Origin: CAYMDP01 sp964389375
GTDB taxonomy: Bacteria > Bdellovibrionota > Bdellovibrionia > Bdellovibrionales > UBA1609
Length of the DNA stretch: 11,262 nucleotides
NCBI GenBank assembly: GCA_964389375.1
Contig: CAYMDP010000067.1
Span: forward strand, 1 to 11,262
Direction of reading: 5' to 3'
Each line of letters starts with the position of its first letter. The first letter of the stretch is position 1. Positions 5,787 to 11,262 of the stretch are shown piece by piece. The notes beneath the pieces were generated by a model. The model was not told the origin of the DNA and ran no database searches. It saw nothing but the letters and a program-made list of their open reading frames with translations. The translations under genes and the position numbers were made by a program.

Positions 5787-6655
5787 ATTTGCTTTTTTTC
5801 AATTGCCCTATGGGTGGGCCATTCCTTTCGATACTCAAAAATATCCAAAGCCACCTCATTTTCAGAACAGCTTTTGGAAAGCTTGGAAAGTCTTAGGATC
5901 TTAAAAGTATTTTGATCCTCGGACACAAAACCGGCAGCACCTTCATTTTTTAGGGCCTGGTCTATTAACAGTGGAGTGACCTCATCAAGAGTGCCTCCAA
6001 AATAATGCTGTCTCATTTCTCCGTCCAAAATAAGAATCGAATTCACACCGATCTGCTTCTGCATTTTTTTTAAATTATTTTTTAAATCTTTCTTCTCTAA
6101 AAGAACATAGACGACTTTGGATCTATCCTTAGCCTTTACATCCGATTGTGGTTCAGAGCTCATAAGAGGAGACATTTCGATCGCTTGAGAAAAAACATAA
6201 TCGCGATGTGGCACAACACTGTGACAGGCATGACAAGCCATACTGGCCGTCTTTGGATCGCCCTCAAACAATTCCCCATTTGACTGAAACAAGGCATAGC
6301 CCCAACCATCGGTTTGTGAATATTTTTTGGCATTCTTCACCATAAACTGAAATCGACGGGTCCCAGACGGAACGATCGAGCTACTAAAAGCTGGGTCTAC
6401 TCCTGACTTAAAACCGACCTTCGCAAAAACAGCCCCATCAGGATAAACCGAAGCTCCAGATTTAAGTCCTTTCCAGGCGGCTGGATTCGCGTAGGTAAAG
6501 CGCATCTCTTTACTGTCCTGCCGATAGCGAACTGTCACGAGCCTCCACTTCTCAGTGAAGTCTCCAAACTGAAGCAATCGAATATCATTCATTGAGATCT
6601 CTGCCGAGACCTGCGAAGTCAGCAAAAACAATAGAACGAAAACAAACTTTGTCAT
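5762..6655 (-). CDS. Secreted cytochrome P460-like c-type haem protein
   Basis: The 297-residue protein has a Sec signal peptide with a likely cut after VSA18. Residues about 35-160 resemble the cytochrome P460 / cytochrome c'-beta fold: a W.. VTVRY strand start, NPAAWKGLKSG, YPDGAVFAKVGFKSG at 71-85, RRFQFMVKNAKKYSQTDGWGYALF at 100-123 (key residues F104, D116, GWGY 117-120) and the single haem site CHACH at 141-145, followed by RDYVF. In P460 a lysine in the second block cross-links to the haem; Lys79 is the candidate here, but I cannot confirm it. P460 proteins oxidise hydroxylamine or bind nitric oxide, and many homologues have no known role. Residues about 175-297 form an extra C-terminal region I cannot assign. 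It leads a two-gene unit with the lipoprotein. The start has no clear ribosome site. Confidence 0.75.
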   Translation of the reverse strand: MTKFVFVLLFLLTSQVSAEISMNDIRLLQFGDFTEKWRLVTVRYRQDSKEMRFTYANPAAWKGLKSGASVYPDGAVFAKVGFKSGVDPAFSSSIVPSGTRRFQFMVKNAKKYSQTDGWGYALFQSNGELFEGDPKTASMACHACHSVVPHRDYVFSQAIEMSPLMSSEPQSDVKAKDRSKVVYVLLEKKDLKNNLKKMQKQIGVNSILILDGEMRQHYFGGTLDEVTPLLIDQALKNEGAAGFVSEDQNTFKILRLSKLSKSCSENEVALDIFEYRKEWPTHRAIEKKQICYSKSNL

Positions 6656-6668
6656 AAAGTAAGCCTAT

Positions 6669-7712
6669 ATGAGTTTTTTCTCTTATAAAAGCGCTTTTGA
6701 AATTCTGCGAGTTGCTCTAATGCTGGCATTGTGCCTTGTGACAATGACATTAAGCCGAGCTTCTGCAGACGAACTGGAAAGCGAAAACAAACGGCTTTAT
6801 CTTGCATCCTGCTACATCCTTGATCATAGGTTTGAAATCATAAAACTTCTCTCTAATCATTGGACCTGTCAGGTTAAAGAAGATGGCGGATGGTACGCGA
6901 CGGACAACCGAAGTCTAAGTAACTATGACGCAACAGGAAAGATCCTTTGGAAGCTCGAAGGCGACTATCACCACCAAATCCGTGTCTTAAATCAAAAAGA
7001 AGTCATTGTTTTAAAGGCCACAGCCCATAGGATCGAAGGGCAGCTGATCCACTACGACTTGGTTCAGATTTTAAGTGCAAAGTCGGGAAGGGTTTTAAGA
7101 GAATTCTCTTTATATAAAGAACTTGAAGTCAATAAAGGCCTCAAAGGCAGTCATTTGGATAAAAAGCTACTCCCCATTGCGCCATTTATGAATTCATATA
7201 AAGAAGGTGTTCGATTTGAGAAAACCCACCTTAACTCAATCTCACTTCATAAGGACCAGATCGTCGTCAATGAGCTTCGAGGGGTCGCATTTGTTCTGGA
7301 TAAAAACCTAAAATTTTTAAAATTTGTGGACTTCCCCACTCACAAGAAAATGAAGTTTTATGCAGCTCACGATTTTCAAATTTTAGAACCTCAAAACTAT
7401 CTCTTCTTTAGTAATTTTAGCCATGGCGAAAAGACCTTTAAAATTTTTGAATTCAAAAACGGAGAGGCTCACTTTGAGTTTCCTACCGAGAAGAAAGATT
7501 ATATCCCGGTCGGCTGTTGCGGTGGTGTACAAAAAATTGGGACTCATTATCTTGTTGGATTCCCTGGCAAAACAGTTGCCGAAAATTTTTCTACAGTGGG
7601 TTTGGTCTCTAGCAAAGGACAATGGCTGATAAAAAAACAAATTCCCACACGCATTCAAGATATTCGAATGATTCCTTATTCCAACTATCTAGAAAAACAC
7701 AAGGTTCGGTAG
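6669..7712 (+). CDS. Secreted beta-propeller protein, arylsulfotransferase (ASST)-like
   Basis: The 347-residue product has a basic-hydrophobic N-terminus with a likely signal cut after ASA33. An alternative start at ATG 6720 (Met18) also leaves a signal peptide. The rest shows blade-like repeats: YDATGKILWKLEG at 86-98, HHQIRVLNQKEVIVL at 101-115, THLNSISLHKDQIVVNE at 186-202, AHDFQILEPQNYLFFSN at 233-249 and GGVQKIGTHYLVGFPG at 285-300. The order 'HH.i.vL', 'HlNSi...d.ivv', 'HDfqiL...nyLfFsN', 'GGvqki...yLv' is typical of the six-bladed ASST family, whose enzymes transfer sulfate between phenols. Many members have unknown activity and I cannot place the catalytic histidine with certainty. 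It is divergent from the P460 gene (13-base gap) and convergent with the HTTM genes (4-base gap), probably a single-gene unit. Confidence 0.6.
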   Translation: MSFFSYKSAFEILRVALMLALCLVTMTLSRASADELESENKRLYLASCYILDHRFEIIKLLSNHWTCQVKEDGGWYATDNRSLSNYDATGKILWKLEGDYHHQIRVLNQKEVIVLKATAHRIEGQLIHYDLVQILSAKSGRVLREFSLYKELEVNKGLKGSHLDKKLLPIAPFMNSYKEGVRFEKTHLNSISLHKDQIVVNELRGVAFVLDKNLKFLKFVDFPTHKKMKFYAAHDFQILEPQNYLFFSNFSHGEKTFKIFEFKNGEAHFEFPTEKKDYIPVGCCGGVQKIGTHYLVGFPGKTVAENFSTVGLVSSKGQWLIKKQIPTRIQDIRMIPYSNYLEKHKVR

Positions 7713-7716
7713 ACGA

Positions 7717-8544
7717 CTAGCTTGCCTGCATTTTTTTTGGTTCAATCCAAAAAATAAATCCCACAAGCCATGCCAACAAGGGCAAATTCAAAGAGGCCAT
7801 GGATACTAAGTGAAAGCCAAACATAGTGGCTAAATAAAGGGGTCTTAATTTTTTGTAAAAAATCAGAGGCGAGCTAAGCTCCAAAATTAAGGTTAATCCT
7901 AAACCAGCCTGAAGGATCTCTGCAGGCAATAAGGAACCAACTGGATTTGTATTGGTAAAAAACTGCAGATGGTTCACAAAAACCCAGTCCAAGCCAGATA
8001 GTCTCAATTTTTGAATTCCAGATCCAAACCAACAAGCGACGTAAGTGATTTGAATAAAGCGGATCGTCCAAGCGGGAACGGAATCGCCCAAAGCTTTTGA
8101 ATTCTTTAATATGAATTTGTCTAAACTAAGGGCCTGTCCAAAATTACAAAAGCTAAAAATCAAAAGGATGTAAGTCACAATAATTGTATCGGCCGTAAAA
8201 AGATAAAAATTTGAAGTGTAGCCTAGAAAAAATAATGACAGGACCAGGGCCGGCCATTTGAAATAATTTGCGAACAGACCAATCCCACAAAATAAAAGAG
8301 AGGACTTCCACAGAACTGAAAATACTCCCGGTAATTCGAGAGGTGGCTTTATAAACTCAAGAAAATTAAAAAGTCCCGTGGGCTTCCAATAGACCTCGTT
8401 AAGATTTAAATACCCTTGAACTTCATTGGATTGAAAATAGTAAAAAAATAAAAAGAGATAAAATAGTATGCGAAAAACTTCGATCAGGTACCTGGGGTAC
8501 GAGACAAAGAAGAAGGTCTGAAATTGCTTAAGATAAAAATTCAT
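7717..8544 (-). CDS. HTTM-domain membrane protein, second copy (downstream)
   Basis: The 275-residue polytopic membrane protein has at least six hydrophobic segments and ends with a basic tail. It belongs to the HTTM family, the prokaryotic relatives of vitamin K-dependent gamma-carboxylase. The family core is FIQITYVACWFGSGIQK at 163-179 followed by LDWVFVNH. Lys179 lies where the carboxylase has its catalytic Lys218 ('YFIAGVKKL...DW' in the human enzyme). LSLDKF at 139-144 matches the 'SLD' turn. At the place equivalent to carboxylase His160 it has Tyr125, where its upstream neighbour has histidine. The two genes are clear paralogues along their length (PYW.PTGLF-like start, GLQK/GIQK core, FIFWIEP end). 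The ATG shares one base with the TGA of the upstream copy, so translation is coupled. Activity is unknown. Confidence 0.8.
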   Translation of the reverse strand: MNFYLKQFQTFFFVSYPRYLIEVFRILFYLFLFFYYFQSNEVQGYLNLNEVYWKPTGLFNFLEFIKPPLELPGVFSVLWKSSLLFCGIGLFANYFKWPALVLSLFFLGYTSNFYLFTADTIIVTYILLIFSFCNFGQALSLDKFILKNSKALGDSVPAWTIRFIQITYVACWFGSGIQKLRLSGLDWVFVNHLQFFTNTNPVGSLLPAEILQAGLGLTLILELSSPLIFYKKLRPLYLATMFGFHLVSMASLNLPLLAWLVGFIFWIEPKKMQAS

Positions 8545-9386
8545 CAGATCATCTTCTTTGATGAAAAACTGAAGGTTTTAACTTTCGTAGGCTCAATCCA
8601 AAAAATGAAACTAAAAAGCCAGGTCAAAATGGTCAGGCTCATCGAGAGAATTGTGAAGCCGTGAAACAAAAAGAGCAGCCCCAACAAGGGCCACTTAAGT
8701 TTTTTTACGAACACCAAAGGGCTAAGCAGCTCGGCGCATAAACTTAAAAAAAGTCCAAACTGCACCAACTGATTACTAGCAAAGACAAACTCATTTTGAT
8801 TCACAAAAAGCTTCACATGATTGACCAGAAACCAATCCACATTTGATAGGCGGATCTTCTGCAGGCCCGCTCCGAACCAAAAGAGGACCAATGCAATTTG
8901 AATAAATCGAATGGGCCAGGCTTCGACCTGCAAGGAGGGCTTGTGATCTGTAAGGATTGAATCCAAAGAGAGGCTTTTGCCAATATCACTGAAAGCGAAC
9001 AAAATCAGAATATGAGTTATAACCATATTTTCAACCGGATACAGAACAAATTGCCCTGAATAGCCTAAATAAAAGCACGAACTGAGTGCACAAATCCACT
9101 TGAAGTATCGGGTCCCTAGTCCCACTGAACAAAACAGAAATGAGGCCTTCCATAAGAGCTCAAAGAGGGGCACAGGACTCAGCGGCGGGGCCAAAAAGGA
9201 AAGTGTCGCAAATAGGCCCGTCGCAGACCAGTACTCGGGTCCTAGTTGCATAAAATTACGAGCATCTTCTGAGGGAAGAAAATAGAAGAAACACATCAGA
9301 TAAAAGGCCACTCGAATGAAGTCCAGATCAAAGCGTGGCATCTGAGTGAAGAAGAAGGATTCAAATTTTAAATAGTATTTGCTCAT
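8544..9386 (-). CDS. HTTM-domain membrane protein, first copy (upstream)
   Basis: A polytopic HTTM / gamma-carboxylase-like membrane protein of 280 residues. Key parts: TGLFATLSFLAPP at 56-68, the stretch with His125 in VITHILILF at 122-130, LSLDSIL at 139-145, and FIQIALVLFWFGAGLQK at 161-177 followed by DWFLVNH. His125 and Lys177 align with the catalytic His160 and Lys218 of vitamin K-dependent carboxylase, so this copy may keep the chemistry of proton abstraction by a reduced quinone. The substrate is unknown. I start it at ATG 9386 rather than ATG 9467. The next gene's N-terminus aligns from here, and the longer form would add 27 residues unlike the family and overlap the divergent gene by 50 bases. 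It is first in a two-gene unit and 31 bases from a divergent partner. Confidence 0.82.
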   Translation of the reverse strand: MSKYYLKFESFFFTQMPRFDLDFIRVAFYLMCFFYFLPSEDARNFMQLGPEYWSATGLFATLSFLAPPLSPVPLFELLWKASFLFCSVGLGTRYFKWICALSSCFYLGYSGQFVLYPVENMVITHILILFAFSDIGKSLSLDSILTDHKPSLQVEAWPIRFIQIALVLFWFGAGLQKIRLSNVDWFLVNHVKLFVNQNEFVFASNQLVQFGLFLSLCAELLSPLVFVKKLKWPLLGLLFLFHGFTILSMSLTILTWLFSFIFWIEPTKVKTFSFSSKKMI

Positions 9387-9417
9387 CTCGTACAAAATAT
9401 TAGTATGAGAAGGCGAT

Positions 9418-9873
9418 ATGAAGGAAAAGAAAAAGAAACTTATTCTGTCATTTTTGGTCCTGTTCATTGCAGTTCAGTGCTGGGCGGTGTGGACCTATCA
9501 AAATATTTGGCCCTTCAGCTCTTTGACGATGTTCGCAAAATCCAATTCGACTGTAACAAAAGTCCGAACTTTAGTTGCTAAAGAGGATGGGACTAGTACG
9601 ACCATCCCGCCCAATTGGCTAAGCCCATTTGGTCGCTTTCGAGCCATGATGATTCTTAGAGCTCAGATTCTGGCTTACAAAGATTCCCAAGATCCAGATG
9701 CAGACTTTATCCTGACCGATATCGCGGGACGAGCCGAAGCTCTTTGCCTAAAGAATAAGATTCCGACCGCGGTCAAGGTCAACAAAGTCATCTATCAGTT
9801 CTGCGAAAAATGCAGTGCCCAGGATCAGAATCAAAACTGGGAAACAGTCAAAGAAGTGGATATCGATTGTTAG
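9418..9873 (+). CDS. Small membrane-anchored protein with WPFS..MF motif, next to HTTM genes
   Basis: The 151-residue product has a lysine-rich start (KEKKKK), one membrane helix at about 8-24 and an outer domain. Directly after the helix is WPFSSLTMFA at 31-40. Similar 'PFs...Mf' segments occur, as I recall, in small proteins beside bacterial HTTM genes, so a partner role is possible, but that is inference. The outer domain has Cys110, Cys129, Cys132 and a terminal Cys151 (FCEKC forms a CxxC), which could be disulphides or bind metal. AGAAGG at about 9408-9413 precedes the ATG by four bases. It is divergent from the HTTM pair with 31 bases between, so their promoters must be very close. Its stop lies one base before the 3' end of the tRNA gene. 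Confidence 0.7.
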   Translation: MKEKKKKLILSFLVLFIAVQCWAVWTYQNIWPFSSLTMFAKSNSTVTKVRTLVAKEDGTSTTIPPNWLSPFGRFRAMMILRAQILAYKDSQDPDADFILTDIAGRAEALCLKNKIPTAVKVNKVIYQFCEKCSAQDQNQNWETVKEVDIDC

Positions 9874-9874
9874 T

Positions 9875-9951
9875 TGGTGACCACGGCAGGAATTGAACCT
9901 GCGACCTACAGTTTAGGAAACTGTTGCTCTATCCGACTGAGCTACGTGGTC
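9875..9951 (-). tRNA. tRNA-Arg (anticodon CCU)
   Basis: The reverse strand folds into a full cloverleaf of 77 bases including an encoded CCA. The acceptor stem is GACCACG/CGTGGTC with discriminator A. The D stem is GCTC/GAGC, and the anticodon stem is ACAGT/ACTGT with loop TTCCTAA (anticodon CCT in DNA, CCU in RNA, reading AGG). The variable loop is 5 bases, and the T stem is GCAGG/CCTGC with loop TTCAATT. All stems pair fully. The gene lies 68 bases downstream of the radical SAM gene on the same strand but has its own promoter candidate. No integrase or attachment-site duplicate is visible nearby. Confidence 0.97.
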
Positions 9952-9973
9952 CTGAATTAAGACTTAAGTCACA

Positions 9974-10002
9974 GTTATGCCAGGATCCAGAAGGAATCTC
10001 AA
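9974..10002 (-). promoter_or_regulatory. Candidate sigma70-type promoter of the tRNA-Arg gene
   Basis: On the reverse strand TTGAGA (9997-10002) is followed after 17 bases by CATAAC (9974-9979). They match the -35 and -10 consensus in five and four of six positions with optimal spacing. The -10 element ends 22 bases before the tRNA, leaving a leader of roughly 15 bases that includes the palindrome GACTTAAGTC at 9961-9970. Confidence 0.45.
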
Positions 10003-10019
10003 TCTTAAGCCCGCACAAT

Positions 10020-11183
10020 CTATTTATATTCTGCAGAGACCAATTTCAAATGACTGCCACACATCCGGCGGCAGGTCTGAATCGTCGATGAAGAGCTCCC
10101 AGATTGCTTCCAGTTTTGCTCTATGGACGCAAACCATCCGGAATCTGCGACATCACCTACGGGGGACTCTAGGGCACTTAATCCCGCCTCACCGCCTCGA
10201 ATCTTATGAATCATCCGCTCCAGATTTTTGCCGTCCACTCCAGGATCTGAATAGCGCACCTGACCTGCCAAAAAACAGCAGGGATAAACTTCGCCTCTCA
10301 CCGTAATATAGATCGATTTCTCGCCCTGATTCATACAATCGACCGAGGCCTTCTTAAAATACTGATCCAAAGATCCAAAGAGCTTTCTTAAGCTTGCCGA
10401 CTTCTTTATGGCTTCCCCAGATCGCTGACTGCTTCCAACAACTTTATCCTCTAAATTTTCGACAGACTTTTGATTGGCAAAGACGCTGACTGGGTTTACG
10501 AAATCTTCATTTGTAGGAGGCTCCAAAACTCCAACCTGAGCCCCATCCTTATCCAAAATTGGAAAAGCCACATTTTGTCCCGAATGATAGTCAAAAAACC
10601 TTGAGGTCCGTTTGACGTAAAAGGCTTTAAAACCCATTTCTTCGGCAAGTTGTCTAGCCTCTTCAACCTGATGTTCGTTATGCCTAAAAACTAAAAACTC
10701 CCAATGAGCAATTCCACCGGCTTCAATAAAACTTTTGGCATTTGCCATGATTTTGTCCCAGTTCGTATTTCGGCGATAGATATGATTGGTATCGGACAGG
10801 CCATCTAATCCAAATTTGCAGTAATCCCCAGCCTGAGATAATAGCCCCCCCAAAGAAGCCCACCAATCCGTCGACTTTAAGCCACCGTTAGTATGAATCC
10901 CTAAGGTGATCTTTGGATTTACACTTCGAAAGTATTGCAAAATTTCGAGCGTGTCCTTAGCGGCTATGGGATCGCCAAAATTTCCGCAAAGTTGGATAAA
11001 TTCGAGCTGATTTAAAAATTCTGGTCTAAAAATTTTTTGAGCATCAGACAAGGACATCTCGATCAAACGTAAATTGGGGTTTAGCTTCCCCCCATTAATA
11101 TTTCGGGCGCACATAGGACAAGATGCGTTACACTTGTCCGTAACCTCCAAATGGACCCTTCTAATTTCGCTCCCCTTCAGCAT
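10020..11183 (-). CDS. Radical SAM protein with SPASM-like C-terminal region
   Basis: The 387-residue protein has the radical SAM signature CNASCPMC (Cys18, Cys22, Cys25), which holds the [4Fe-4S] cluster that cleaves S-adenosylmethionine. LCGNFGDP at 65-72 is in the place of the usual GGEP SAM-contact motif, and GIHTNGG at 95-101 and FGLDGL at 124-129 are further strands of the barrel. A C-terminal region has cysteines at 283, 302, 303, 371 and 375 (VDCMNQGEKSIYI, YPCCFLAGQ, CRRMC), as in SPASM or twitch domains that bind an auxiliary Fe-S cluster. The 'GNFGDP' subgroup is common in bacterial genomes and I cannot name its substrate. A peptide or sugar-modifying role is possible. An in-frame TAA twelve bases upstream of ATG 11183 fixes the start. 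No strong ribosome site is seen. It may be first in its unit or follow a gene outside the window. Confidence 0.88.
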   Translation of the reverse strand: MLKGSEIRRVHLEVTDKCNASCPMCARNINGGKLNPNLRLIEMSLSDAQKIFRPEFLNQLEFIQLCGNFGDPIAAKDTLEILQYFRSVNPKITLGIHTNGGLKSTDWWASLGGLLSQAGDYCKFGLDGLSDTNHIYRRNTNWDKIMANAKSFIEAGGIAHWEFLVFRHNEHQVEEARQLAEEMGFKAFYVKRTSRFFDYHSGQNVAFPILDKDGAQVGVLEPPTNEDFVNPVSVFANQKSVENLEDKVVGSSQRSGEAIKKSASLRKLFGSLDQYFKKASVDCMNQGEKSIYITVRGEVYPCCFLAGQVRYSDPGVDGKNLERMIHKIRGGEAGLSALESPVGDVADSGWFASIEQNWKQSGSSSSTIQTCRRMCGSHLKLVSAEYK

Positions 11184-11262
11184 GACTTTGATTTACTCAA
11201 GAAAGAGCCTAAATACTACCTAAAACTGAATCAGCCTCGTTGCTTCCCCTTAAAACTTGCCC

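Noticed and set aside
7733..7754. Hairpin TTTTTTGG-TTCAAT-CCAAAAAA as a two-way terminator
   Set aside because: The stem is almost all A-T and comes from codons for the conserved FIFWIEPKK end of the HTTM protein. The paralogue encodes the same peptide without a proper stem, so coding explains it.
9387..9467. Longer start (ATG 9467) for the upstream HTTM gene
   Set aside because: The 27 extra residues do not align with the paralogue and would overlap the divergent gene and its ribosome site.
9875..9951. tRNA as an integration site for a mobile island
   Set aside because: No integrase, phage gene or repeat of the tRNA 3' end is seen in the window.
9977..10306. A 109-codon frame on the + strand
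   Set aside because: It lies antisense to the cysteine-rich end of the radical SAM gene, its start overlaps the tRNA promoter candidate, and its serine- and proline-rich composition shows no family features.

Overview
The window is about 43% G+C by eye and densely coded on both strands, with tight gene overlaps. It carries an SxtI/SxtJ/DUF5989/SGNH cassette, a cytochrome P460-like protein, two HTTM proteins, a SPASM-type radical SAM enzyme and one tRNA-Arg. This suits a Gram-negative bacterium with an outer membrane and periplasm (lipobox protein, Sec signal peptides, c-type haem motif). A deltaproteobacterial or Bdellovibrionota-like host is my guess from general gene style, not something I can prove from the sequence.

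Left third (1-5275, all + strand). The window opens in the 3' end of a probable TetR-type regulator. An asparagine-synthetase-like amidotransferase follows in two pieces. Its N-terminal part lies in one frame (210-458), preceded by a good Shine-Dalgarno but an ATT in place of the start codon. The PP-loop part lies in another frame (458-1531). A run of seven A's joins the frames by a -1 shift, so the gene is either recently broken or expressed by slippage. A decayed second copy of the TetR 3' end (1649-1789) follows, in a segment bounded by a 9-bp direct repeat. Next comes a compact four-gene cassette: an O-carbamoyltransferase (1832-3601), an SxtJ-like membrane protein, a 48-aa DUF5989/SxtK-like membrane peptide (3983-4129) and a membrane-anchored SGNH hydrolase. 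The four genes overlap or nearly touch and probably modify a cell-surface glycan or lipid.

Middle (5256-7712). A lipoprotein gene and a cytochrome P460-like gene form a translationally overlapping pair on the - strand, convergent with and overlapping the SGNH gene. Divergent from them, with a 13-bp gap, is a secreted beta-propeller resembling the arylsulfotransferase (ASST) family.

Right third (7717-11183). Two tandem HTTM (vitamin K-dependent gamma-carboxylase-like) membrane proteins lie on the - strand. A small membrane-anchored protein with a WPFSSLTMF motif is transcribed divergently. tRNA-Arg(CCU) follows on the - strand with a recognisable promoter, then a radical SAM/SPASM protein. 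The last 79 bases (11184-11262) are the leader of the radical SAM gene and hold nothing I can assign.

Most conspicuous points: the split amidotransferase gene with its slippery run, the duplicated regulator fragment flanking it, the SxtI-J-K-like cassette containing a very short gene that is easily missed, and the HTTM pair in which one copy has lost a probable catalytic histidine.
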